From: Lumbricus terrestris
Lineage: Eukaryota > Annelida > Clitellata > Crassiclitellata > Lumbricidae
Reading direction: 5' to 3'
NCBI GenBank assembly: GCA_949752735.1
Contig: OX457041.1
Location: 21,250,117 to 21,314,116 of the forward strand
DNA: 64,000 nt
Numbering within the stretch: the first letter of the stretch is position 1; every line of letters begins with the position of its first letter. A program made the position numbers and the translations under genes. The notes beneath the pieces are model-generated. The model was not told the DNA's origin. It was given only the letters and a program-made list of their open reading frames with translations, and made no database searches. Shown piece by piece: positions 32,401-63,380 of this stretch.

Positions 32401-35400
32401 GGGCGGTTGGAGGCGAGGGGATTCAAGAGGCAGTCCGAAACAGACACGGACAACAAGGTCTCGTTCAAGAACGAGGCACAGAGGAACGTCACGGTCTCGA
32501 TCACGATCGAATCTCAAGTCCAGATCAAGATCAAGGTGAGTCAGAATGGGGCGCAGTCATAGCAAATGTCTTCCATAGCTGTATTCGAAGTCCTGAAATA
32601 GCCTTTCAAATTTATGAGATCACTACGACAAGCATGTTTGATTGATATATTGAGACAACCATGCTTTAGATTCAAACATAATTTGCATGTATCTAGCTGA
32701 GATCTCCATTTTATTATTTGGTGTTTTGGTATTTCATTGATCATTTGTCATTAGTCTTTAATCATTATGATGACAAAATAGTTCTGTTCACAGAGATTAT
32801 AAAATCTGAGTGACTGAATGGTTTATTGAAGCGATGGTGATGTAATGTTATGATAGTAAAGTAATGCACAGTGAAAAGAGAAGTCTGCCAGAAATTTATT
32901 ACCGATACATCAATCATCAAGAGACTGTTATATTTCTGAAAGTTCTGAAGCCACAACAATTGTCCGGAAACTTCCAGATCAGATCGTTAGTGATTGAGGA
33001 ACTTACAAGTGGCTTCTTCTACTGTTGTCTTATTTAGGTCTGTGAAATCAAACAGTTGGGGCTCATCAGTGTCTAGAGGTCCAGCAAAGCTGTCGCCACC
33101 ACCGATCAAGAGTTACAGGCGACTGAGCCTATCGGAAAGTGAGACTTCTGAGTTTGAAGATGACGATGGTTCGGATGCCGGTGACAAGAAAAGTGTCACT
33201 GGCGCTAGTGACACATCCAACAAAAGGTAAGTGGTTGTTGAAAATTTTTCACTTTATAATATGCACCGAACTCTGTTTAATTAAAGCACAGCCTGTCAAT
33301 CTGTAAAGTTTTCCATTCTAGCAATCAAGAGTCACACTGTATTTATAGTTCAGATTGACTGTAAGCTTGAAAGTGCTTTTTTGTATCTTCAATGAATTAG
33401 GGATGATTGCCTCTAAACACTAAGCCAGTGCTAGCGCTGTCCAAGCTTTTTGGCACCGTGGGCCGCAGAAGCAATAGTTCTTGATGCCGAGGGCCGCAGC
33501 ATTAGGTTAAACTCAAAAGAAACAGCTAAATTGATTGATATTATTATTAACTGCACATCGAAATGATTTATGGAATGGTTATGATGTAAAATGAATAATG
33601 GTAATAATGAATGATGGCATAATTATAGCTTACACAATGCCATGTTGGTATGCTTATTATTGTTCAACTGCTTCAGCACAAAAAGTGCAAAAATTCAGTG
33701 AATTTAGGCGGGCCAGTTGAAATGGTCCCTGTTGGACAGCACTGCACTAAGCTCTTCCCAAGCACTAAAGTACTTCAAATATATGAAGTGATTAATTTGC
33801 AATGTATGTAATCTTAAAGATTTGTTTACTTTTTTATTAATCATAAGTTAGCCACATTTTATTTGAACTGCAGAACATAAACAGACTCACTTAAATTTAC
33901 AGACTGTGACAATTTAATTATCGTAATTTAATTATCAGAATAAACCATGGGCGGAGACTTAATGTTTGTGTTGGGAGTGACCGTCCATGCATTTTCCCCC
34001 CCACCCCCAATGACTAAGTGTTCTTACATGCACATTTGCTGAATATACTGGTGACGTTATTGTAACAACGTTATAAGAAGAGATTTTCGACGAGCAAATG
34101 ATGAAAGGACTAAAAAGGTCATCAACTTTTCCGCCAGGGAAAACGGTATGTTTTTCAGAAAATTTCTATCAAATGACTAAAAAAATGTCGTCACAAAACT
34201 TTGTTGGTGAAAATGAAAAATGTCAACCATCCAGCGAAAATGTGATGCCTCGACGATTGTCCTTCGGTCGCTCGTTCGTCCCACCCAACGTCTAGACCAA
34301 GTCTCCGCCTGTGGAATAAACAATAGTCTGAATGCAAATATTGCATACTGTAACAATTGCTTTAATTATCAGAATATAACGGTCTGAATGCAAATATTGC
34401 ATACTGTAACAATTGCTTTAATTATCAGAATATAATGGTCTGAATGCAAATATTGCAGACTGTAACAATTGCTTTAATTATCAGAATATAATGGTCTGAA
34501 TGCAAATATTGCAGACTGTAACATTTACTTTTATTAATTATCAGTTTTCTAACAGAGTGTGTTTGTGCTTGCCTGTAAATGCTGTCGTTGTGTGACTGTG
34601 TCAGGTGCTGGTGAAGTAATAAAGTTCTTTATTAGACTGCACAGTGCACATGAACTTTTGAATAGCACTGCTAAACATTAACTATTTGTTGTTTGATACA
34701 TGTATCCAGTATTTCAAGTGTAAATCATGTACTGTCTGATTATAATTTGGATGGTATGTCAGTTGAGTCTGGTTCATTCATACAGTTGGTATTTAGCATT
34801 ATGAGAACACTCTGAAGAGTGTTGATTTTCTTACAAGACTTTAATGTCAACAGAGTGAATAGATGTGCTTAGCACACTAAGAATGAGAGTGTACTAAAAT
34901 GGACTGGGGAATCATTGCAGCCCATTGTTAAAGTGTTAAATTTGGAAAGTCAGTCAGTTGCATTGGAACTCTGTGTCAATCAGAGTCATTTGATGAATCC
35001 AGAAGAACAAAGAAAAGATCCTCTTAAGTTAGCAAGTCACAAACAGGGCAGTCTACTTGGTGTCTATTCATTCAAACTTTTAAGAAGACAGTTGGTGATA
35101 TGACTTGGCAACTGTTGTTGTTAATGATAGTGATTAGACTACCCACTTGTATGAATAAATATATGATAAATCTATAAATAAATGTTGATTGATAAATGAG
35201 TAATTGTTATTTGTATATATATATATATATATATATATATACAAACAATAAGATTGTTTAGAATGGAAATAATCAGAATGATATTGTCAGTAGTAATTTG
35301 AGGTGCTTTGTCTTTTAGGTCTGACCTAAACAAAGGGTTGTTGTCTGGTAAAGTGGAAGGCTTGTCTACCAAAGTCAGTAAGAACCGTCGTACATACCTT

Positions 35401-38054
35401 TGATCTTGATCATGTTTCTCACGTTTTTTCACCGCTGTAGTTTAAGGCTGTCATGCGGTTTATAAGCCACATTGCTTTGGAATATTTGGCTGTGCTGTGG
35501 TCTAAATCATACCACAATTCTTCTCATATTCATATAAAACTTCTTACACTTTTTTTAAGAAAGCTCATTTAGTTTTTGGAGTATTGGTTGTTCTTCCTGA
35601 GTCTAGATAACTTAGACAGTTTGTATGTATAGTTCAGGTGGTGACGATGCTGCAAACTTGGAGCATGCTGACATGTTACCAACTTTCAAATGATGTTGCC
35701 TTTCATATATAGCTTCTTCTAAATTCATCTGTATTTCATGTCCAGCTGGTGTTCTGTTTTGTTCGTTCTTCACACCTTAATCTCTGTTTAACCATGAGTA
35801 CCTGGTGTTTAAAAGTTTTGTGTGCTGTTCTTTATATTTGTTCGTAAGCGTAATTGATATAACAATGGCTATTACAGATTTTAATTCAATTTTAATTTTA
35901 CCATGTATTCCTACAAAGAAAGGATGCCTTTATTGCATATGTATGTCGTTATCTCACTTGATAGTTAGATTTGTTTTTTAATTATCATTCAACAGAATTG
36001 TTTTATTGTTTTAACTTTGCATCTTATTGTTAGCACTAATAACAAGATTGCTGGAGAAGTCCTATGATTAGATTAGGTTAGCATGTGCAAGAAACCTTCA
36101 AGTTGCTTTGTCTGACCTGTAAACTGTATTTTTTGTAGCCCAAGATGACTCCCCAGGAAAAATTGAAAAAGAAAATGCAGCTGGCATTGACCAAACAATG
36201 TAATTGCTTGATTTTTCATCAACATTCCACTATCCAATTGACCTACTGGAATTTACTTTTTGTGCTGAAAAAATGACACAATATCAGATTATACTAACTC
36301 ACTCTAATTGTTAAAGCTTGTTAGTTATTAATATAAAAAATTTTAACTATTGACTTGTTGCCTTTTCTGAATTTCTTTCATTTTAGTTTTAAGTTGTTTC
36401 TATAACAAGTGAGATATGTCTTTTGCCTTATTTAGTGTGAAATACAAGCATGGAACATTTATTTTGTAAATATACCATATCTGTGTTAATTATATAGAAT
36501 TACATTCATCATTGTTGTTGTTTGCTTCTGAGGCCTGCTTTTCACAGGGGCTTGTCATACAATAGTGATTAATTTCTTTATTATTGTATGTGTATATTTT
36601 CATGTTTGTTTTTTCTAACAGACAAGGCGGATAAAAGAGCAGAAATTGAAAAACAGGAAAAGGAGGAACAAATGAAACAGGTCGAATGAAGTTTTTAATT
36701 TCAGATTGCAATATCTACAGATGAGGACTGTAACTTGGAACGTGTTAACAAGCTTCTTGAAGGTCGTTTGAACCAGATGTTGAATCCTTTAACAGGTCTT
36801 GATGTACAATGGCTCCTTGTCTCGGGTTGATGCCTGCTCTGATTTTTTATAGGAATGTGAATGATTACAGTGAGTGCTGCTGTAAGGAGATGTTGGCTGG
36901 TTGAGTTGGCTGTCAATACTTCCACTTGAGTGGTCCTAAAATCTGATAATAGCATTGTCAAAGACAATGGTTGATGATGCTTTGGAAATGACCATTGTGC
37001 ATGTCGCTATATTCAGTGATAGAGGGTTTCTGCCTTTTGAGCAGACTCCATGTTGAACTTTGCTGCACAGTGCCTTAGATTCAGATTTACCGACATTGTG
37101 CAGATAGCAGGTGCAATAAATTAATCTAAAAAACAGCTTTTCAAGTAAAGGCAGGTTAACCTAGATATCTTTGTGCTTCACTCACAAAGGAGCTCACTGG
37201 TGTGACTGCAACATCTGAACAACTATTAACATCAGCAGCTGTTATTAACATCAGCAGCTGTTGTATTTCTTAGGATCGTGAGGAAGAACTGAGAGCGATT
37301 GCAATTCAGATGCGACAGCGGGAACGCGAGCGTCGCCACAGAGAACGTGAAGAACTGGAACGCCTGGATCAGGAGAGAAAACGGGAACGGGAGAAAGAAA
37401 GCCGTCGAGAAAGCCGCCCGGTCCGGTCAAGGTCGCGTTCGAGGTCGCATTCCTTGTCTGCTAAGCCAAGAAGCTATCGAGATAAAGACCGAGACCGGGA
37501 CAGAAGGTGAAGAATAAACTGATCACTGAGGCAGCCTCAGTGAGGCTATAATTAATGAATAAGGATCTACGGGGGATTTTCTCTGTTGCATGTCAGCTTG
37601 AATTTTCAGCATTTAGAATTTCTAGCTAGTAACTAGTGCGTATGATAGGTTGTTTTTATTGTTGGAACTTTTTAAGCTGAACTATAAATTGGTTCATAGA
37701 AAATAATTATTAGTTGGAACTTATATAACTATAGTATGTTCAAACGTATTAAGAAATTTTGATGCAGTAATCATTAGTAATGCATTTTTTGTTTTCCAGT
37801 TACTTAGCAATTTAAAAATGTACCGCATTTCTTTCCAAGTAGACTCTTTTTTCTTTTTGTTAAAATACTAAGCAGTAGTTTGAGTGATAATAACATTAAT
37901 AACACAGTGACTCGCTAGACAGTGCAGTAACTCACTGTGATAGGTTTGATATATTTGAACAATTGCATGAGTTTCTATTTTTTTATGTAGACGTCGCTCA
38001 AGATCTAGTTCGGAGTCGAAGTCATCGAATAAACCCAAACTGGTGGATTACTGA
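21980..38054 (+). CDS. CLASRP: CLASRP homologue (CLK4-associating SR-rich protein), full locus, 18 coding exons
   Basis: 18 exons with GT-AG borders join in phase into 745 codons plus TGA; human CLASRP has about 674. The family is nuclear, binds the CLK4 kinase and influences alternative splicing. Residues 1-123 form the conserved N-terminus (MWHEARKQERKIR, VDYKKRADRRREYYEKI, PWQGNADVLIDRYDVRSHID, YYERYRILVQNE). Then come EEQCLHQIYLDEQFG, KKAAIGYTYDDS, an acidic tract (residues 170-195), EEKAQFSGRKSRRERRAFKE, and VVQFITSFGG like the human ITFITSFGG. The large RS exon (residues 347-525) follows, then PKMTPQEKLKKKMQLALTKQ, and a basic coiled coil (DREEELRAIAIQMRQRER) ending in RS/RD repeats. 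The start is fixed by the family MWHEAR. The acceptor at 21969 implies an upstream untranslated exon. It lies in tandem with SPAG17 downstream. Confidence 0.93.
22426..22523 (+). CDS. CLASRP: CLASRP coding exon 2
   Basis: Encodes KLDPTQFLRVYGRPTKIHLD and SAVAMAAEGPQI, parallel to human KDPAQFLQVHGRACKVHLD. Donor GTTTGT leaves two bases (AT) that complete Met with the first G of exon 3. Confidence 0.92.
23116..24299 (+). mobile_element. Degenerate hAT transposon (1184 bp)
   Basis: Ends CAGTGTTTCTTAACC and, inverted, CAGTGGTTCTTAACC. Target duplications are CTCTAATA and CTCTAGTA (7 of 8). The sequence near both ends repeats GGGGTTCGG. The coding remnant is given as a separate entry. It sits exactly inside the left arm of the surrounding mariner-type element. 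Confidence 0.85.
23480..24105 (+). pseudogene. hAT transposase remnant (ZBED/SCAND3-like)
   Basis: Frames broken by shifts still show NNFANFPLLDE (like the NFAMFPLLNE region of ZBED-type hAT transposases). Toward the C-terminus are PFVTSYLCEQRFSKLVEIK and KKRSRFDCENDTF, the family's dimerisation block (YLCExxFSxLxxIKxKxRxRL). The zinc-finger N-terminus and catalytic middle are gone, so it is non-functional. Confidence 0.75.
25318..25413 (+). CDS. CLASRP: CLASRP coding exon 3
   Basis: Read in the phase set by exon 2 it gives QPWQGNADVLIDRYDVRSHI and DFIPEPPKSSK, matching human PWQGDTNNMIDRFDVRAHLD. Another frame is also open across the exon but is not the gene. Confidence 0.92.
26563..26639 (+). 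CDS. CLASRP: CLASRP coding exon 4
   Basis: Encodes SSDADHEEGKCYYERYRILV and QNECAS, parallel to human ESDERKCNYERYRGLVQNDF. Acceptor TTACATAG, donor GTTTGT. Confidence 0.92.
27034..27130 (+). CDS. CLASRP: CLASRP coding exon 5
   Basis: Encodes VTEEQCLHQIYLDEQFGSME and TMTTKKIEEDKKK, parallel to human ISEEQCLYQIYIDELYGG. Donor AA|GTATGT. Confidence 0.92.
27470..27588 (+). CDS. CLASRP: CLASRP coding exon 6, acidic tract
   Basis: Encodes KSVTKKAAIGYTYDDSTPAA and then an acidic run (NEEDEDEDDSSSDEEIDL). Human has KKASIGYTYEDS followed by an acidic region, so the order is conserved. Confidence 0.92.
27640..27705 (-). mobile_element. 3' fragment of the CR1-like LINE, in CLASRP intron 6
   Basis: The reverse complement reads TCACATTTCGGTGTGACC, then TTGCGCACGTTACAAATT and TATTTAATAATA, the same 3' end as the full LINE at about 15360-15420. 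About 65 bp, extremely 5'-truncated, inserted antisense to the gene. Confidence 0.8.
27820..27916 (+). CDS. CLASRP: CLASRP coding exon 7
   Basis: Encodes DNILDIDLLTKEQEQLLNM and ISTEYGMKGMDYS, parallel to human IDVEVDVDELNQEQVADLNKQATTYGM. Confidence 0.9.
28154..28232 (+). CDS. CLASRP: CLASRP coding exon 8
   Basis: Encodes NFLQMDRDEAEALRTARQLE and EEKAQFS, parallel to human KEEAEAIKHAKALEEEKAMYS. Ends in phase 0 before GTTGGT. Confidence 0.92.
28730..28803 (+). CDS. CLASRP: CLASRP coding exon 9
   Basis: Encodes GRKSRRERRAFKEKRMKDRK and LSPP, matching human GRRSRRQRREFREKRLRGRK. A probable basic nuclear-localisation segment. Confidence 0.92.
29519..29569 (+). CDS. CLASRP: CLASRP coding exon 10 (51 nt)
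   Basis: Short exon encoding SYAARESPKPQKFNKLR; human has SYARRDSPTYDPYKRSP at this point. Perfect GTAAGT donor. Confidence 0.88.
29815..29883 (+). repeat. GATAAGGATAAGAAT minisatellite
   Basis: Three copies of a roughly 24-bp unit (GCAGATAAGGATAAGAATAA) in CLASRP intron 10. Confidence 0.8.
30345..30560. repeat. Dispersed repeat (TATGGCGCCGTA family), copy 2, with flank
   Basis: Begins with an AATAATAATT run, then TTATATGGTGCAGTATCACA, GCCATGGCATTACAAGGGCG and CCTTACAAAGC. This matches the copies at 11625 and 48340 but extends further. It may be a fuller copy of the same SINE/LINE tail. In CLASRP intron 10. Confidence 0.6.
30869..31021 (+). CDS. CLASRP: CLASRP coding exon 11
   Basis: Encodes SSSRSRSKSPAAAGVVQFIT, SFGGESSDEGG and VVHGPALPPHLQ; human has KITFITSFGGSDEE here. 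Two donors are possible: GTCGGT after 31021 or GTAACT after 31025. Only the first keeps exon 12 open, since the other phase meets a TAG after about 20 codons. Confidence 0.88.
31999..32535 (+). CDS. CLASRP: CLASRP coding exon 12, RS domain with 15-nt repeats
   Basis: The largest exon, 179 codons, almost entirely Arg/Ser (SYRSRERSPARRDSDRSSRN, then repeated SPRGR units, then SRTRSRSRRITRSR). The SPRGR block (about 32091-32225) is a 15-nt tandem array (AGAGGTAGATCACCA type), expanded relative to my memory of vertebrate CLASRP. The low-complexity array leaves other frames open on both strands; these are not separate genes. RS domains are usually phosphorylated by CLK/SRPK kinases, consistent with CLK4 association of the family. 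Confidence 0.9.
33038..33226 (+). CDS. CLASRP: CLASRP coding exon 13
   Basis: Encodes SVKSNSWGSSVSRGPAKLSP, then RRLSLSESETSEFEDDDGSD and a KKSVTGASDTSNK tail. Ser-rich with acidic CK2-like sites. Poorly conserved but in frame between RS exon 12 and exon 14, with a strong GTAAGT donor. Confidence 0.85.
33426..33744. mobile_element. Non-autonomous hAT-like element (319 bp)
   Basis: 8-bp duplications CACTAAGC at 33418-33425 and 33745-33752. Ends are CAGTGCTAGCGCTGTCCAA on the left and TTGGACAGCACTG on the right. No coding sequence. In CLASRP intron 13. Confidence 0.8.
33946..34313. mobile_element. Non-autonomous hAT-like element (368 bp)
   Basis: 8-bp duplications GAATAAAC at 33938-33945 and 34314-34321. 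Ends are CATGGGCGGAGACTT and, inverted, CACAGGCGGAGACTT. The interior shares AAAAGGTCATCAACTTTT and ATGACTAAAAAAATG with the element at 60086. In CLASRP intron 13, immediately upstream of a 56-bp tandem repeat. Confidence 0.82.
34326..34549 (+). repeat. 56-bp tandem repeat, 4 copies
   Basis: The unit begins GTCTGAATGCAAATATTGCA and repeats at 34326, 34382, 34438 and 34494 with very few changes. The last copy is slightly degenerate. It contains ATGCAAAT, the octamer motif, in each unit. Confidence 0.92.
35319..35373 (+). CDS. CLASRP: CLASRP coding exon 14 (55 nt)
   Basis: Encodes SDLNKGLLSGKVEGLSTK after completing an Arg codon. Not strongly conserved, but the phases on both sides require it, and it has a TTTTAG acceptor and a GTCAGT donor. 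A (TA)n run precedes it at about 35213-35242. Confidence 0.75.
36139..36199 (+). CDS. CLASRP: CLASRP coding exon 15
   Basis: Encodes PKMTPQEKLKKKMQLALTKQ, a clear match to human PKLTPQEKLKLRMQKALNRQ, the conserved motif near the CLASRP C-terminus. Confidence 0.92.
36622..36680 (+). CDS. CLASRP: CLASRP coding exon 16
   Basis: Encodes YKADKRAEIEKQEKEEQMKQ, parallel to human FKADKKAAQEKMIQQEHE. Charged helix. Confidence 0.9.
37274..37506 (+). CDS. CLASRP: CLASRP coding exon 17
   Basis: Encodes DREEELRAIAIQMRQRERER, RHREREELERLDQERK, then SRPVRSRSRSRSHSLSAKPR. Human has EREDELRAMARKIRMKERERREKEREEWERQ. A 19-bp duplication (ATTAACATCAGCAGCTGTT) lies just upstream, near the branch-point region. 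Confidence 0.92.
37991..38054 (+). CDS. CLASRP: CLASRP coding exon 18 (terminal)
   Basis: Completes AGA and encodes RRSRSSSESKSSNKPKLVDY, then TGA at 38052-38054. Confidence 0.88.
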
Positions 38055-38455
38055 GAGGGAGTGCAAGACAGTCAGCGTGCAATCGATTACAGAGACAATG
38101 ATAATCAACTGGAACATGTTTACAAAGACAGCTCAGTGACTCACTATATATACAGTGCAGTATGACAGGATTCACTTTGCCGAGGAGTTTCAACTCGGCA
38201 TTGTTGACTGCTCGAAGTTGTTTTGAAGTAGCATTACCTGTAATTATATACATGTAGTTACTGCCACCGATACACTCACTGGACCTCCTAATATATGTAG
38301 CAGATTCCGATATAACCCGGTTGTAAGTATGAACAGAATGTGACAGTGTTAAGATGCAACCTTGTTGCTGTTTGAAGTGGCTTCCGAATGGCCATTGTAG
38401 GAAGGGTCCAGTATACCATTGTTACTGTGGATGTATTAATAATGAAGAAATTATT

Positions 38456-38461
38456 AATAAA
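38456..38461 (+). terminator. Polyadenylation signal AATAAA of CLASRP
   Basis: First canonical AATAAA downstream of the stop, about 400 bp away, followed by a TG-rich region (GTGTGATG, CGTGTGGTGTCTGAC) typical of a downstream element. Confidence 0.6.
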
Positions 38462-38469
38462 ACGGTTTG

Positions 38470-40690
38470 TATAGCACAGCGATGTGTGATGTCCATGACG
38501 TGTGGTGTCTGACAGTGGATCTTGAAATGTTGTGATCTGTTATTTGAAGTTTGCGTGTGATCGTGAAATGCCCGACGTTCGTTTTTTGTCGATAGTCTGG
38601 TGATTGCGTGTTGTACTTTCAAGCGAAGGCTGGGGTTGAAATTCACCGGGGCAAATGGATGTATGTGGTTTTCTGTACGGCTGTAAAATAGGTACAAGTA
38701 ATAAGTACTAAGATAAGTACTTTTGTTGAGGTGATCAGACAGGCCTGTAAATATGAGTTGGCTACCATGTCGTACCCATGGGAATATCTTAATACACTGC
38801 TCTTGTGTTGCTGTTGCTGCTTTTGACTTAATGACACTTTCATCAACATTTTAACAGATTTGTTGCCCAGACTTTGTTGTTAGATGTGAAAGGGTTCGCA
38901 GACATGTGTTTTTGCACTGCTTAGAATAATGTGATTTGGTGATCCAGTTGATAGCACAGTTGCTTCTTATAAATCAACTAATGTATTTGTTTCAATACAG
39001 CCTGTACTTCATGCCCATATCAGTCATACTAAATGAAGGAGTCCATTGGCCATAGCAGTATCAAATTGGCAATGTTGGATTAGGATTAAAAGAGTGACCT
39101 AAACTAAGCCTTTCTATGTTGGATTGATGATGATAATGCAATGAGAATGGGGAGGTTAGCATCATATATTCAGACAATGGAAGAGGGTCCAAAGTAGTGA
39201 GACACTAGTACGTAAGTGGAACAACTTTGTAATCATAATTGTAATCGGACATCTATAAAGCACCACTCAACGATTCAGAGTTGTGGAACCAGTTATTCAT
39301 CATGTACAATGCAAAGAATAGGGTTCTAGCCTTCTTCAATGGTTGTGTCTTTTGCTCACAGTTGCTCAGTGCCATTGATTGATGCTTAGTTATTCGAGAT
39401 TAACACTTTAATGAATGTACTAAAAGTGACTAGGAAACCAGTGCAGCTCTCATCACTGAAGTTTTAGTAAAGATGGTTGTATAATATAATCGGTCATTTT
39501 TGAAGATATTCTCTGTGAAAAACCTCTCTGAGAAGCAAACAAATACTACTCCAGATTTAACTGCATTTAATTTGATTGCTTGTACGGATTACACATGCTG
39601 TAAAGCAAATCGTCTTTGACAGGCGCTACATTAGTTTGCAACTATCATCTAATGCATCTCCTGATAAACTGAGCACTGTTAGTTATGAGTAAGAAACTGT
39701 TTCCCCAGTGCAGTAGCATGTTGGAAATTGTGTAAGCTGAAAGGAAATTCCAGAGAAGTTTTCTGATTATGTTGTGTTTAAAATGTACATGTGATTTAAA
39801 AGACTGGATTAGAAAGTTTAAAATGCTGCAATTTCATCGGCTTTGAGCTTTGGGTTTTGCTCGTGCATTGACGAGAAAAGAATAATGTGTCATGGACGAG
39901 AAGATAACGATTGAGTACTAGTACATATATTAGAATTTGTTATGAAATTTCAGAGATGCAAAGTTGCTGTGAGCTGATGGAAAGTTAGATGCAGGTGGCT
40001 GCACTTTTAAAACCAGTATCTACTATTAATATTAAATTTTACATGGTTTTAGCATTTTGAACTGATGAAGAAACTTGCTGTCTTTGTACGAATTATAGTT
40101 GTTCAACTTTTTGACTTTTCTTAAAATTTTAGAAATACTTGTTCAATCTTCATAGATCGTTGGCATAGCAAAACAACGAGAAATCAATTGTACGTCAACA
40201 TTAATGTAGATCGACCTATTATTGTACATAAGTTTGTTTTCCTGAATGTGGCTTTTGTTGCACCTGCTGAGAGATGTGAATGGTGGGTGTGTCCTTTGTT
40301 TTTCACAGGATACAGTCAAAATTATAGTCAAATATATAGAAGTCAAACTACTGCTTAGCATTTTAACAAAGAGAGTAGTCAGATATAGAGAACTCGAACT
40401 ACTGCGTAGCATTTTAACAAAGAGAGTATGCTCGAAGTAACTTGGAAACAAATGCACTTCATTTTTGGTGGTTAAGTAAATGAAAACAACAAATACATTA
40501 CTACTGATTACTGCATCATGCAGCGGTGGGATGCAGAGCTGACTGCTACCCCATGCGTCCACAGGTGGCGGATAGTAGAGTGGTCTCTAGATATAGAGGT
40601 TAGCTGCGAACTAAACAGGTTTAAAACCCTGACGAATAAGCAGACGCGGACCAACAGTGGCAGGGTGCAGCGTGAGACAGATGAGATGTC
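38470..40690. other. Intergenic stretch between CLASRP and SPAG17, part 1
   Basis: No exon or clear repeat recognised. A 38-bp imperfect duplication (AGTCAAACTACTGC and GAACTCGAACTACTGC contexts, with AGCATTTTAACAAAGAGAGTA) lies at about 40340-40430. Confidence 0.45.
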
Positions 40691-40700
40691 ACTACTACTG

Positions 40701-40971
40701 CATGGGTGCCCGCACATAGGGGCAAGAGAGGCACTTGCCCCCTGGAAAATTAATTTTCCTATTTAACTACAATTTTTGGTCTTAACAAATTTCTTCACAC
40801 ATAGTGCAAATGTTAACTAACGATACACAAAGTAAAACTGAGAAATTAACATTTTTAAAACTCTGTAAAAATACTTGTGTTCTTAATATTCTGCTTTGAA
40901 TTTTTTTAGCTCTTGCTAAAACATTTAACCGTAACCAATGTTCTTTGTCCCCTCCTGGAAGAATTCCCATG
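40701..40971. mobile_element. Non-autonomous hAT-like element (271 bp)
   Basis: 8-bp duplications TACTACTG at 40693-40700 and 40972-40979. Ends are CATGGGTGCCCGCACATAGG and, inverted, CATGGGAATTCTTCCAGG; only the first six bases are truly inverted. GC-rich ends and an AT-rich centre. Confidence 0.65.
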
Positions 40972-40984
40972 TACTACTGTTTTG

Positions 40985-42145
40985 TGAGTTGGTCACTTTT
41001 TTTCTGTGTATAGTCGGTGACAGTAATGTAATACTTATGTACTGAACTTCAGTTCAGTATGCTACACACTGAACACACTCGATAAAGTTTAAATTAAAAA
41101 CTTGTGTCCTCTTTTTCATATGCGCATTTATGGTAACCCAATTAATATCATGTTTTGATCCGAAGCAAGTTGCAGGCTTGAAATTAATGTGGAGAGACAC
41201 AACTGCAGCCTTGAATGCTAGTTACTCTGGAAATGTCACCTTGCCTTGAATGTATGTTAGCGCAGTGACTCGAACAATAACGCCATGCCAAATACCCACC
41301 CCACCAAACATTAATAAGTTATAATGCGGTACATACAATAAAGAATAGAGATGAAAGAATGACCAAACAACAACTAAGTGGGAGACATCATGCTCACAAG
41401 TTTTGTATAGAAAGACACCCTATAATAATATTCTCTTTATTAGCAATCCGGTTGACACACCGCAACCGGTTACAATGTACACTTATGCAGTTTAAACAAT
41501 TCACAAGAACGGAGATCACAGAATACACAAATCTTAACTATACTAACTGAGCAGACCGCCTGTAATATAAGACCTATGCTATGTATAGGAATAGAGCCAT
41601 ATTTTATATAATGCATTGCAATTTATGACCTATGCTAATTAATTAAAATAAATTGTCTAATGTCATCCGCCTAACATATAAACGTAAGATAATTCTTTTC
41701 GTGATTATTTTTGTAATTTTCTACACATCCTGTGCTATCAGCTCATCTAGAGTGCACATGTAATATAACATGACCCCAAAAATGACATCGTCGTAACTTA
41801 TTTAGAACTGCTCTTACCGCTCATGTGGCATAGCCACTCTAATAATTATTATCGATTTTTTCCTTTGCCATTTCTTATTTGTAGCTGGCTGCACGGTATA
41901 AATAACAATTAAAGCAAGAACTCAATAAAACGAATAATCATGAACATAATAATCAGCACAGTGTGATAAAGTAAAGGTGCTATAGAAAAGCGCCGTTTGC
42001 CCGGAAGTGCGATGTGCGCATGTGCTGGTGTTATGGCAACAGAGCACGGATACAGTTCTTGAAACGAGCAACTGTAGCCGATGGATAAACATTAAAATGG
42101 GTTTAATCTCAATGAGATTTTAATTTTCCACGTTCAAAGTCATCA
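40985..42145. promoter_or_regulatory. SPAG17 upstream region
   Basis: No gene seen. The last 150 bp before the SPAG17 ATG (41990-42150, with CGCCGTTTGCCCGGAAGTGCG, reported by its core GCCCGGAAGTGCG) is the most GC-rich part and contains an ETS-like CCGGAAGT. It is a plausible TATA-less promoter, assigned by position. Confidence 0.35.
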
Positions 42146-42150
42146 GCACA

Positions 42151-63015
<20,865 letters not shown>

Positions 63016-63170
63016 GTCAGTCTCTGTTCTTCTTACACCACATATATTATGTCGTAACTGTAGTTGTAACAGAACATTTTCATGATGCCTCTCAAGAATC
63101 TTCAGCAGCCCCATTTGTTAGTATGGAGCTAAATAGAAAGATTGGCAAGAACGTCACCAGATAACCTTCT

Positions 63171-63245
63171 GCGCCTGAAATTCACATTTCGGTGTAACCT
63201 TGCGCACGTTACGAATTTAGTTAATAATAGTAATGACAATAATAA
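63171..63245 (+). mobile_element. 3' fragment of the CR1-like LINE
   Basis: AAATTCACATTTCGGTGTAA, CCTTGCGCACGTTACGAATT and TAATAATAGTAATGACAATA match the 3' end of the LINE at 15355-15434. Confidence 0.82.
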
Positions 63246-63319
63246 TTTTCACCCAAGACAAGAGCGAATGCAACATGCATATATAGTTTGATTTCTTTGT
63301 CACATTTATGCATGGTTTG

Positions 63320-63380
63320 ATCAATCAATCAATCAGAATTTATATAGCGCCACTTCAAGCTACCTACTCACAGCACATCA
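63320..63380 (-). repeat. SINE/LINE tail (AATC)n TTATATAGCGCC
   Basis: ATCAATCAATCAGAATTTAT and ATAGCGCCACTTCAAGC are the reverse complement of the LINE tail at about 53620-53685. Confidence 0.75.

Noticed and set aside
31947..32517. Additional long open frames on both strands over the RS repeats (His/Asp/Glu-rich, Leu/Asp-rich and others)
   Set aside because: They are frame shadows of the 15-nt repeat in CLASRP exon 12; only the RS frame joins the neighbouring exons in phase.
34326..34549. Regular repeats considered as a CRISPR array
   Set aside because: The repeats are directly contiguous with no unique spacers, and the genome is animal.
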